From: Latrodectus hesperus
Lineage: Eukaryota; Arthropoda; Arachnida; Araneae; Theridiidae
Reading direction: 5' to 3'
Assembly (NCBI GenBank): GCA_037975125.1
Contig: CM075853.1
Span: 89,104,395-89,168,394 of the forward strand
Length of the DNA: 64,000 nt
How positions within the stretch are numbered: position 1 is the first letter of the stretch; every line of letters begins with the position of its first letter. The notes below the pieces were generated by a model. It saw only the letters and a list, made by a program, of their open reading frames with translations. It was not told the origin of the DNA and ran no database searches. Shown here piece by piece: positions 28,010 through 43,654 of the stretch. Position numbers and translations under genes: made by a program.

Positions 28010-28679
28010 AAAAATTCACTGTTAAGTATTCCCATGCTTTTCAAAATTGTATAAAATCTTTTTTCACTCGGAGAAAAATTAATTCATAAAACAATTTTTC
28101 CCCTTTTGTGTTTAAAGAGAATAGGTATTAGTTTGAACATTTTAATAGATACGAAAACTTATACATTTTAGATATAATTGCATATAGTGTGGTTTTATTT
28201 TTTATATTTTAATGCAATACTGCTTTTATAAGAAAAGTGGCTAGCAAAAGAAAAAAAAGATTATTGCAAACCTTTCCTGTGTGTATGCCAGTTCAAAAAA
28301 TTTACCTTAAAAATTCTCATATTTTGTCACATCAAAAATTGTAAAATAAAATTTAATAAAATAGATGTGAGAAAAATAGAGAAAATTAATTTTTAATTAT
28401 TAACAATGAAGGAAAACTTCAGACAGTGTTAACAGGTTATCGAGTTTTTAACACTGGAAGTAAAACTACTCAGATGGAAGTTATATTTTAAGTGATTTCA
28501 AAACTAAATCATATGGGAAGCACTCTTAATTTTGAATAGTTTTAAAGTTTTTTATAATATTAGCAATATTTCAAAACGAATGCGTCTAATATTTTTACAA
28601 TACTGTAAAAATGTCTATTAAATTTCTAGGACGAAGTTTATAAAATTTAAAAAATAATGTTTGTAAATCAGTTGATAAG
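28010..28679. other. AT-rich intergenic DNA
   Basis: No gene or defined repeat seen. Confidence 0.65.
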
Positions 28680-29275
28680 AAAATATGCGAAAATAGGTCT
28701 GTGTGGGGGAAGAAACGAAACTGGAAGATACTGCACTTTATCGAATTGCAGTATGACTTCTTGCGTTGGTAGAAATCCTAAGCTTACCTGCAGAATATAG
28801 AATTGATAGGCTCAGGGTAGTCATAAGGAAAGCCGTGCTGGGCCTCAGCAACCAACTCATTAAAAAATGAGAGAACAACCACCCGTATGGCATTCACGGA
28901 TGGTAGAGGCAACTTATAAACATCATGCCAAGAAATAGGATCGTTTGCATGAAGAAAACAAATGTCTGCGCGAGAAGTCCAGCAACTTTTGCAACGCCAT
29001 AGACTGTTAACTTGTGAATCGCGGTTTCGCTTATCTATAACACTACATAACTGATAGAAGCTCCTTTAACGATGTGATCAACGGAAAACCTTATTTCAGA
29101 AATGGTGAGACGTCATGTATCAGACAAATGCCTGTTCTAGAGCCCCTTTTCAGGAGACTTATCCTGCTCTATCTACATCATAATAATGATCATTTCCGTG
29201 TTTGGCAGCATCGCAGAGAACGCACATTCCGTAGATGGCAATATACACTCTATTGCCATAGACGGCTATTCTAAG
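28680..29275 (+). pseudogene. degenerate Tc1-like transposase, N-terminal to mid region
   Basis: Across stops and frameshifts the plus strand retains segments typical of a Tc1-like transposase. TTTRMAFTDGRG is followed by SAREVQQLLQRHRLLT and RFRLSIT; compare the family pattern SxRTVRRRLQxxGLxxRRP.LRLPLT. Next comes HHNNDHFRVWQHRRERT, which corresponds to the stretch just after the first catalytic Asp (pattern HHDGRIRVWRHRGER). The catalytic Asp itself is no longer recognisable and the C-terminal half is missing. No terminal repeats were identified. The sequence ends shortly before the (TG)n tract. Family knowledge is from memory; the match was judged by eye. Confidence 0.65.
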
Positions 29276-29337
29276 TATCAATTTCTCAAAATCTATGGTA
29301 CCATGTTTCTTGAGAATTTAATCACTTTTTATTACCA

Positions 29338-31404
<2,067 letters not shown>

Positions 31405-31492
31405 GATATATATATATATATATATGAATTGGGGTGTATATATGTATATATATATATACAGATATAGATAGATAGATGTGTATATATGTATA
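31405..31492. repeat. imperfect (TA)n / (GATA)n microsatellite
   Basis: TA runs are interrupted by GAATTGGGGTG, followed by TATG and GATA units. Confidence 0.9.
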
Positions 31493-32091
31493 ATAAAATG
31501 TGATTTGAAATTTGTACAAGTTTTTCAGGCTATTTATAACTCAACCGTGTTTTATCTGCATCAGATATTATTAAGAAACTAATAGCTGAGAGACCTATTT
31601 AAATTTAATAAATATTAATTTTCAAATATCATAAATGATTTGACTTATGTGCCTTTTTAGACCAGCAAAAATTTATTCCATAGATTAATTTATCGAAAGA
31701 TTTATAACTTATTTCTAAATGAATAATAATTAAGTATACTTAAAAAATTTACTAAGCGGATTTTTCTTTGAAAAAATAATTTGTATTTAAGACGTGTAAA
31801 TTAATTTCATTGTAAAACAATTTTCTTCAATATTTTTTTTCCTTTTTAAATCATTTCCTATTATTTAATGGTATTTCATATTTGAAGATAAATTTATTTA
31901 TAATTATACATTTTTACAAGTGATTATTCAATTCTCTAATTTTTTTCAGTTGTACTTTGCATTGTATCATACTTAAATGATAATTTGAGTATATTAGGCT
32001 ATGTGTTTTTTTTATTAATGGAAGATTTGAAGTAAAAAAATTTTGAAGACTCTTCTCATGGGAATTACTTATCTGATTTTATTTTGACATT
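31493..32091. other. AT-rich intergenic DNA
   Basis: Nothing identified. Confidence 0.65.
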
Positions 32092-32300
32092 TTACGCCGA
32101 CCAACAGCGTATAGTTTAGCGTCCCTAATTTCGATGTAGTAGGTCTTAGGTTCAAATCCGGGGAGCGGACCTGGGTGTTTATTCCATACCTTTTCGGGGC
32201 GATGATGGCACACATACTGGGTGCCCACTGTATAAGATGCTCTCCCCTTCATTCCTTGTAGCACTGAATGGGTATAACCTATGGACTGCCGGGGATTTTG
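32092..32300 (+). mobile_element. tRNA-derived SINE-like repeat, family C
   Basis: A GC-richer island with an A-box-like TATAGTTTAGCG near 32110 and an exact B-box consensus GGTTCAAATCC at 32149-32159, then a tRNA-unrelated body and a terminal A-rich run (GATTTTGAAAAAAAAA). The promoter spacing matches a tRNA. The minus-strand 89-codon frame across it is incidental. No clear target-site duplication was found. Confidence 0.6.
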
Positions 32301-32581
32301 AAAAAAAAATAATTTTAAACATTTACTCATAAATACATTAAACTGCAAAAATGATTTACATGATAAACGGAACCTTTTTATTAAAGTATTTTCAAATTTA
32401 AAAATATAGTTTTAAAAAATTTTGAAATTCAGATTTTGATATAATCATCGGTGTTTATAGTTGTATTTAGTAAAATATCCCGCAGACAGTTTGCCTAAAT
32501 CATGATAAAAGTTTGCTAAGATATCTTGCTTAAAATTTTGAGATGAGTTTTTCCACAGAAAATTTAGAACTGTATACCAAT

Positions 32582-32877
32582 CATAGGCCACGGTGGCCTG
32601 GTTGGTTAGGACGTCGTTCTCATATCGTAAAGTACTGAGTTCGAATACCGGCTTAACCGAAAATCCGTCGTGTTCACTAATGGCGGCGGGGTCACGTTAA
32701 AACTAGGCGTGGTCGCAATTACTCCAAAGGAAATGATACCTGAAGGTGGCAGGTCAAGTATTGGGGGTCTTCTGCTTGTGGTCCCTACTTTAAAATCACA
32801 AAGACTCTACCTGGCTGATTCTATCTAACTGGTAGAGCCCAACTCAAGCTAGGAACAGGGAAGCATATTGGTGTAAT
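32582..32877 (+). mobile_element. tRNA-derived SINE, family B, intact with 14 bp TSD
   Basis: Flanked by an exact 14 bp duplication, AACTGTATACCAAT, at 32568-32581 and 32878-32891, which defines a 296 bp insertion. The head carries an A-box-like TGGCCTGGTTGG (32594) and a B box GAGTTCGAATACC (32637-32649), 43 bases apart as in tRNA genes. The body (GGCGGCGGGGTCACG, GGTGGCAGGTCAAG, CTGGTAGAGCCC) is unlike family A. No poly(A) tail is present; the 3' end is AATA-rich. Confidence 0.9.
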
Positions 32878-32945
32878 AACTGTATACCAATTGAAAAGCT
32901 AATGAGCAATATATATTTTCTCTTTTGGAAAAAGTCTCGGTTGAA

Positions 32946-33150
32946 GCCCTGTGGGGCGTAGCGAGAGTGTTTTGTGCTTCAAAGGCACAGGTTCGAGGTT
33001 CAATTTGTGAGCTGTGCAAGGTCAATTCATTCTTTCAATGGATTAATAAAAGTTGGTTCCAAGCATGCTTGAGAACTAAACACTGAGGATTTCGCTTTAA
33101 GTTGACCATCTAACGGGAACATGAGCCAATATCCCTCGATCAAGAAAGTA
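32946..33150 (+). mobile_element. tRNA-derived SINE-like repeat, family D
   Basis: A GC-richer island whose start resembles a tRNA: an A-box-like TGGGGCGTAGCGAGAG at about 32952 and a B-box-like AGGTTCGAGGTTC at 32989-33001. The body is unlike families A, B and C. Ends are approximate because no target-site duplication was seen. Confidence 0.5.
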
Positions 33151-33201
33151 TATATTTGGACTGTAGTCTTTAGCTTCATAGAGCTGTCACTGAGATTTTA
33201 A

Positions 33202-33202
<1 letters not shown>

Positions 33203-33275
<73 letters not shown>
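33203..33275. repeat. (TA)n microsatellite
   Basis: About 36 TA units. Confidence 0.97.
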
Positions 33276-36879
<3,604 letters not shown>

Positions 36880-37127
36880 CACGTGAAGGAAAGCCTATGT
36901 ATATCTTTCTTTTCTGCATTATTGAAAATAAATTTTTAAAAATTGACTGTATTTACACATTACTAATTCAATACTACAGCAGTATTAGCAGACTTTCCCT
37001 AAAATTCAATTCAGGATTTTATTTTTTTATATAAGCCCAATTCAAATGAAGCAAGAAGAATCTCTGCTCTAAGTTTGCTCTAATTTTCCCATGAAATTTG
37101 TTCATGAAACTTTTTAACTCTAATATA

Positions 37128-37408
37128 TGAAACGCAGCGATTATATGTTGGTAAACTAGAAAGTCAGTTAATGTATTAAGAAAGGGAATACGGTCAACCT
37201 AGAGTTGGATTGTGCTTTCTAAAAGGGTAGACCCCCAGCTCTATCCCAGCCATTGTTAAACGGAGGAGATAGATGTTGTAATTTCGTTTTCTACACGGAT
37301 GTTCGATACGGAAAACAGCGATTATATGATGTTAAATTGAAGGCTGGTTTTATTTGAAAGAAGAATACGGTTGACCTATTTATTAGTAAGATTGTGCTGT
37401 CTAAAATG
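37128..37408 (+). repeat. diverged tandem duplication, period about 182 bp
   Basis: The segment at about 37130-37225 (CAGCGATTATATG, then GAATACGGTCAACCTA, then ATTGTGCTTTCTAAAA) recurs in the same order at about 37314-37408 (CAGCGATTATATG, GAATACGGTTGACCTA, ATTGTGCTGTCTAAAA). The word pair CTATCCCAGCCATTGTTAAACG and CTACCTAAGCCATTGTTGAGC (near 37243 and 37597) suggests the repeat unit is longer still. Confidence 0.65.
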
Positions 37409-37419
37409 TAAGTCATTAA

Positions 37420-37650
37420 GTCCCATCAAATAGTTAACGCTTTAGCCTGTGGTTCAAAAGATAGTAAGTTCGAGACCAACATGTGTATGGATGTTTGCAG
37501 TGGTTTTAAATCCACTTTGAACTATATATCGTGGTCTAATTAGCCCTCGTAGATAAAAAATGACTACTGAGCGACAAGCAAATCAAACCCGAATTCTACC
37601 TAAGCCATTGTTGAGCAACGTGGCATGAATGCCTATCATCCTTCTAAACA
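37420..37650 (+). repeat. candidate tRNA-like repeat
   Basis: A-box-like TAGTTAACGCTTT at 37431 and B-box-like AAGTTCGAGACC at 37466-37477 lie 35 bases apart, within the tRNA range. It lies at the end of the diverged tandem repeat and may be the head of an old SINE. Confidence 0.35.
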
Positions 37651-39275
37651 CAAGTTTGTCAGGGTGTGTATTTAAAATTTTTCAAGAGTTTCTCTTTTGC
37701 GACACTTGAAAATGTACACTACTTATGGGAAGTCCTTCTGTATGATAAGACGCAGATGCTTCTCAAATTTCTTACAAGAGTCCTCCTCTGTTGAATTGAG
37801 TTAGAACGGTTTTAAATGGCAGAATATATAGAAAGTTGTATTACATTTCTTGATTGTTACTTTTAACTTTTTTATGACTGCTCAGTGCGACATTACTGAT
37901 TCAACAATTCAATAATTTGATTAGTACTGCAATTCGTATTTATAATTATCAGTTAGGAATTCATCATACAACTATTTATACAACAATATTATGATATCGT
38001 GATTTTTTTAAATGTTAACCTTACTCAATGTATTGAAAATATACAATAAGCATAAGAAATATCTTTTAAGCATTTAATTCTAATATGAATCTCATAAAAC
38101 ACCTCCATGCTCACTATAGAAAATTTAAATTCGAACTACAGATATATTTTAATTAATATCCATATAACAGGTTGACATAGAAAACTTCGCATGTAATGAT
38201 CTAAAATGGGGATCCAGTTGAATTGGTCACACATTTTAAAGTGTCAAAGAACTGGAAACGAGCGTATTTTGATCACACATCGGAACGGTTAACCTGGCAT
38301 CTTCCTTACTGTTTCTTCTCCTTTTCCTGTTAACAGTGACCTTCTTAAAATAATTTTATCTGTGTGACCATAATTTGATTTTCATCCAAACTATTTGACG
38401 CCTAAAAGAAAACTCTTCATGCTTAACTGCTAGTCTGGAAAATAACAACTTATCAATCGAAAAGAGGAAATAATTTAATAGAAAATATAAAAAATGTTCA
38501 AACATCATAGGGTTTTCAATTAGTTCGCGTGTTATAAGGAGATGTATTACAATTCAACGCGTATAATGTTATTTTCTTTCGTTATTTTGAAATATATAGT
38601 TTTTCCTTTTAAAGTTCGAGGCTAATATAGCTGATTCGCACCATTAATTTTTAATGATTATTGACATATGATAATGATACAAGCAGCAGAATATAAAAAA
38701 TTAGCATATAAATTTAATTAAAGCTTGCAATCTGAAATACAAGATTAATTTTTATACTAAACTGTTTATAATTCGTAAGGGGACTGAAGTAAAATTTAAT
38801 TTTCCAGTTTGTCATTGTTATTATTAGGCAAATGCTTTAAATTCAATAAAGCCATCTGATAATCAAAATTTATCAAAACTTTTATAAACAAAACTTATGA
38901 AAAACATTTTATGGCTGATTTTCAAAATGAATTTCAGAATTGTCAAACTAATTGTACAAAATGAAATCTCAAGAAAATTTAGGGATAAGAAATATTGGCA
39001 ATATATTTTTTTGTATTTAGGGATTTATTTAATTCATTAGAGACTCATAAAGATTAGAAAAATAATGTACTTTCGTAGAAAATTTCTAAACGTGATATTT
39101 TTGGTCATTAGTCCTTCAGTTGACTTAGTCATTACGTCATTGAATGCAAGAATGCAAAAGTGAATGAATTCTGCCATAAAGTTTTATGGTTACAAATTTC
39201 CATATTTATATTAACTTTTTATTCAAATAAGGAATTATCTTAATTGGTTATGAATGAAACAAGGTTTGACAAATT
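37651..39275. other. AT-rich intergenic DNA
   Basis: Nothing identified. Confidence 0.65.
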
Positions 39276-39638
39276 CTATATAGGCTTTATAGGAGTTGTA
39301 AGGACAATAAAATGATCGTGATACTGCTGAAAAATTCGTTTTGGATATCCTTCCGGTATAAATAGCTGCATTTTTTCACTGATAACTCTAATATATACAC
39401 TGACCATCGAGGTACAGTCGGTCAAAATTTTTTGACCGACTGTACTTGGGACTGCGAAAAGAAAGTTTGTTATCATAAAAAAAATCCTTTCCCTTACCAA
39501 AACTCTTGATATAAGTCCAGAATAGTACATGCGAAGCACAAAGCTTGATTGCAAGCGTTCAGATAGGTATCTAGTTACCACCGTATTGTTCATTAATAAA
39601 AACATAGCAAACATGATAGCACCTGAGTACACAAGCAC
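39276..39638 (-). other. unassigned 120-codon open frame, hydrophobic
   Basis: Open on the minus strand from a non-ATG (GTG) codon after an in-frame TGA down to a TAG. The product would be hydrophobic, with a possible membrane segment near its start (SGAIMFAMFLLMN) and another near FFMITNFLFAVPS. I recognise no family. A 33 bp hairpin (39413-39445), a multiple of three, lies inside it without breaking the frame. It is bounded upstream by a (TA)n tract. It could be a decayed exon of a membrane protein or a chance frame. There is no Kozak-like start or convincing splice pair. Confidence 0.25.
39413..39445. repeat. 33 bp hairpin with TA ends, minimal Tc1-like relic
   Basis: TACAGTCGGTCAAAA and TTTTGACCGACTGTA are exact 15 bp reverse complements with a TTT loop. 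Each arm has the look of a Tc1/mariner terminal repeat (TA then CAGTCGGTCAAAA). The whole therefore resembles two abutted transposon ends with almost nothing between. Confidence 0.65.
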
Positions 39639-39675
39639 ATCTCATTTACATCCTCCAATGATGTCTATTTTGATA

Positions 39676-39680
<5 letters not shown>

Positions 39681-39762
<82 letters not shown>
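39681..39762. repeat. (TA)n microsatellite
   Basis: About 41 units with one AC interruption near 39738. Confidence 0.97.
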
Positions 39763-40900
39763 TCCTATGATGTAGCAAAATAGTGATGAGAGGAAAAAGT
39801 AACACTTTCCCGGTGAAAGGTAGTGTAACTATCACTGATGAAGAGAAACTAATGAGGGGATTTTGCAATCCATTTTTAGCATTAATGTATACAAAATACA
39901 AAATGTCTCTTATAATACTCTGAAGTTATATAACTTCGAGATTACTTATATCATGTGTAGCTTTTGAAATTATTATGCAAACTTCTCAGTTTATTCTAGA
40001 TGCCCTACTCGAATATCCAGATCTACTCTGCTATATTGAGACACCACTTTTATAGTATAAACTGTCGGCATATAGAATCTTGTGAAAACTAGCTAGGTGG
40101 TTTTGAATATCTCCATCAATGAGATCAGTATATATAAAGCTATTTGAAAAAAAGATATCCTAATTGGAAAGTGATTATCTCCATTTACAGAAGTGAAAAT
40201 AAATAATGCCGTTTGCAATGTTTTCATAAAATAAACAGAGACTGTAGATTTTCAAAATAGTGTTGAATACTACGGTCTTTACTATTCTACTCTGATCATA
40301 AACCAAGAGTATACATTCTGAAAAATATGTATATATTTAATTTCTGTTGCAAATAACAAAAATCGCTTTATTTCTTCTATTTCAAAAATAAATATAGCCT
40401 GAATATTTTTGCAAAAGATTCCATGTAATAATATAACGAGGATAAGTGTATACGATGATACACAATGAACTGCAATTTTAGTTTAATTAATTGATAACCC
40501 AAAGTCAACTTTACCGCAAATATGAATTCATAATTCAGATTATAAAAATAATTTAGTTAATATTATAGAAACAATATGACGAAATATTATAAAGAATTAT
40601 CAGTCGCGAAATTTATGTGATTCATTTACGAAAGTATTCCGTTTATTAAATAAAAACACATGCATACAATATAGGTATTACATATGACACTTACAATAGA
40701 TTAAGTAATTTGATATATAATAGGTGTTCTATACATTGAATAAAATTGTATCTTCATTGAATCAGTTATTACAATACAGCGATAATTGTAGAGAAAAGTA
40801 GATCTATATAAAACCATTAAATTTTATTATATATATTTTCAGAACACTCTAAAATAATACAAGTATTTAAATGACGAAACTAAATCATAATTTTTTTGAG

Positions 40901-40903
<3 letters not shown>
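39763..40903. other. AT-rich intergenic DNA
   Basis: Nothing identified. Confidence 0.65.

Positions 40904-40990
<87 letters not shown>
40904..40990. repeat. (TA)n microsatellite
   Basis: About 43 TA units. Confidence 0.97.
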
Positions 40991-40992
<2 letters not shown>

Positions 40993-41335
40993 TTGGGTCA
41001 CTCTTATAAAGCTAAAGGCTGTTTATTCCATTGCAGTGAAAAGATTGTCACAATGAGTTAATGCTCGTTACTAAATAGAACTTAAATTTTCTTCTGTAGT
41101 GTTACACTGCGTGAAAAAAAGTAGAACACTAGAATTTTTTTTTAAATAAGAGAAGAATTTTGAATTTTTACAAAATAATTTTATTATAAAAATTTATTTA
41201 CAATCAGATAACTATATCTGTAACTTGAAATAGAAAAAACTTCTTGCTTATTACAACTGAAAATTAGTTTCAACCATATAATACTGTGTGAAAAAAGCAG
41301 AAGGGCAGTTTTAAATCATGAAAATAAAAGTCTTG

Positions 41336-42404
41336 TTAATAAGGAATTCTGCCATTTGCTTTAATTACTTCAAATACCCTCTTTGGCATTGAATCGGATA
41401 AGTCTTGAATTTGACAAACATTTTCCCAACACACAATTCAAAGCTCCTAGAAGTTCAAGATATTAAAATTTTGTTTTGGCGCAGCTTGTCCTTATCTGGA
41501 CCTTGCGCCAGAAAACTCAACCAACCAACCAACTCCTAGAAGTTCGATCAAAGATCCATATTGTTTTCCCCCTACGTAGACACGCCGAACAATTACTGAC
41601 TGTATATTTTCAACAATATTGAGGTCTGGACTTTTAGCATTCCATGGCAAAACCCGAACATTATTTGTTTCAAACCAATTTTTACGCCATTGGCCGTATG
41701 AATTGATACTCCGTCCTGCTGAAATATCCAATTTTTGTCACTTAGCTCAGCGCCGTAAGAAAGAAGCTCTGAATTTAAAATTTTAATGTAATCTGTATGC
41801 TTCTGTCTTCCATCCAGAAACACAAGATTGATCTTTCTACACATCCGACAGCTATCGAAAACATTAAACTGCCTCCTTCCATTTGTCTGGTAGAATAATT
41901 TTTTCCTTGTGTACCCAAACAATGCCAATAATATTGATAACCATCTGGGCAATCTAAATTGAATTTTGTTTCATCAGATAAAATAGCTGAAATCAGTTAG
42001 GAGCTCCAAGAGATGTGATCTTTGGCCCACTGTAGCCGGTGGTCAATGTTTTCGTTCCATATAGGATACTCTCTTTTCTTGTATATGAACGATTTCGATC
42101 TTTTCATGTAGTTGTAAAGTGTTCTTCTGATTACATGTGGGATTCCAGCTCCATCTTGTGCTTTCCAATGCTTCCACAAGTTTTTTTAGTCCTTTAAGGA
42201 TTTTCCTTTGATTACATGGTGTCAATTTTTTGGGTCTGCCACAGTCTTTGTTTTCCTTTGACACTTTGGATTCTTCAAGAAGTTAGAAGCAGCGTTTGGA
42301 CTAATGTGTAGGTGCCTCACAATTTCTCTTACACTTTTGCCAGCATCTTTATAAACCACAATTTGACCTTTTTGAAATTTACTTAAAGGTTTCCCTCTTG
42401 GAAC
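41336..42404 (-). pseudogene. Tc3-like transposase, frameshifted and interrupted
   Basis: The order of motifs on the minus strand is that of a DD34E transposase. An N-terminal helix-turn-helix region (VPRGKPLSKFQKGQI then KSVREIVRHLHISPNAASNF) is followed by CGRPKKLT, then LSDETKFNLDCPDGYQYYWH with the first catalytic Asp (codon 41973-41975), QQDGVSIHTA with the second Asp (41713-41715), and SPDLNIVENI with the catalytic Glu (41609-41611). The C-terminus ends SMPKRVFEVIKANG before TAA. Allowing for one lost base, 34 residues separate the second Asp from the Glu. Defects are no ATG at the expected start, an in-frame TAA before the first Asp, at least two frameshifts, and a 76 bp insertion plus its 13 bp duplication after the Glu. 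FSDEKKFNLDGPDG-type motifs point to the Tc3 branch. Confidence 0.9.
41457..41532 (-). mobile_element. 76 bp hairpin micro-insertion with 13 bp TSD
   Basis: CTCCTAGAAGTTC occurs exactly at 41444-41456 and 41533-41545, bracketing 76 bp that interrupt the transposase pseudogene. The insert contains an inverted repeat, TTTTGGCGCA (41474-41483) and TGCGCCAGAAAA (41504-41515), with GTCC/GGAC nested inside, and on the minus strand starts with (TTGG)n. A relative lies at 57947-58010. It has no coding capacity. The duplication length suggests LINE-type target-primed insertion of a small structured RNA, but this is inference. Confidence 0.75.
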
Positions 42405-42745
42405 TTTAATTGTACAAAAATTGAAGATTTTTTCAACAAAATATATCTTTTAAAAAAAACAGTTTAAAAACAAGGCTTTCTACAATTTAAAGTTCTACAG
42501 ATTCCACACAAAATGAAAATATTTTTGCATTTGTCTTCTTATTTTTTCACAGACTGAAAATCTCTCTCCTTAAATACTATTTTATATTTTCCTTAGTGGT
42601 AGATAAAACTCATTCACTGAAAATAAATGAAGAAATATTTTAATAAAATAAAAAATAAAATTTACATTAATTACGCTAAAATATAAAGCACAATTTAAAA
42701 AATATGTGTGCCCTGCTACTTTTTTCGTGCAGTGTGTGTATATCT

Positions 42746-42750
42746 TCTCT

Positions 42751-42775
<25 letters not shown>
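42746..42775. repeat. (TC)n microsatellite
   Basis: Pyrimidine dinucleotide tract just outside the right end of the Tc3-like element. It generates a spurious poly-LS open frame. Confidence 0.95.
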
Positions 42776-42781
<6 letters not shown>

Positions 42782-43642
42782 GTTCTTATTCTATTCTTCT
42801 GTTATTCTATTCTTCTCTGAATATGAAAGTGTAAGAAAAAAGAACGACAGTTCAAGAATCAACTTCATCTTTTGTAAGAGTGAATCTTACGATACATTTA
42901 GATATCGTCCTAATAGTGTAGCTTTAATGTACTCAGTAATGTATGAATATATCTATATGATAACGATATTAATATTTAATGTATACATTGAGAAATTTTC
43001 AGCTTTGGAATAGTATCGTACTTTTTGTTAATCTATATAATTGAAATAATATATTTAGCACAAAATCTTTTTTTCTAAAGCTTTTAAAATAAAGTAGAAA
43101 AAATATAAAACAGTTTGCATTATCCTATCTAATATTTTTTTGTTTACTTTTTGATAAAATCAAGTTACGGCTGTTACGAGTAAACATTTAAAATAATTTT
43201 AAGTTTGATTTGAAACAAAATTAATTATACTTTGTCTATCCACTGATTTTTATTCCATAATATTAATAGGAACTGAGAGTTAAGCCATAACATAAGTTCA
43301 ATATATATCATTTTACTGTCGCATATACACACACGAAGTTTCAGCAAATTCGATTATGTTAAATATCCCAAGGGTACATATGTACGCGTAATTTGAATGT
43401 GATGTATCTCAGTGATTTTTATATATAGGAAAAAGCAAAATCATTTTAAAATTTCATGGAGAATTTTGTAAAAATTATCTTTGTGAATAATTTACCGTAT
43501 TCACAATGAAATTAAGCTACCGTTTTACAAATGTAGTTGAATAATATTAATTTACTAGAACTAAACATTTTTAATGTTTGTGTATTTAATTAATATAAAT
43601 GCATGTGAGTAAATTGATTATATATTGACGTACATGTATATA
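42776..43642. other. AT-rich DNA upstream of the exon, probable intron
   Basis: No exon, TATA-box plus start, or other coding segment was convincingly seen before the splice acceptor at 43654. If the exon is the last of a spliced gene, this stretch is intron. Confidence 0.5.
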
Positions 43643-43654
43643 TTTCTATTTCAG
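43643..43654 (+). other. probable 3' splice site
   Basis: TTTCTATTTCAG is a pyrimidine-rich tract ending in CAG directly before GCT at 43655, where clear coding sequence begins. The frame upstream of it (FLFQ) is what a translated acceptor usually looks like. Confidence 0.6.

Larger units (their letters stand above)
41105..42734 (-). mobile_element. Tc3-like Tc1/mariner transposon with IR/DR ends
   Basis: A 1.63 kb element. The left end CACTGCGTGAAAAAAAGTAG at 41105, preceded by a TA target site, matches the reverse complement of the right end (CACTGCACGAAAAAAGTAGC, ending at 42734). A second, inner pair lies inside: CTGTGTGAAAAAAGCAGAAG near 41286, and on the other strand CAGTCTGTGAAAAAATAAGA near 42556. 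This is the inverted-repeat/direct-repeat layout known from some Tc1-like elements, where each copy can bind transposase. The right flank now reads TG and not TA, so one side of the target duplication has mutated or slipped. The single coding region on the minus strand is inactivated. Confidence 0.85.

Noticed and set aside
32079..32348. 89-codon minus-strand protein
   Set aside because: It spans a SINE-like repeat with RNA polymerase III boxes on the plus strand; no protein motif.
42708..43013. 101-codon plus-strand frame starting with poly-Leu-Ser
   Set aside because: It begins inside the right end of the Tc3-like element and runs through the (TC)n tract. The remainder has no conserved motif.
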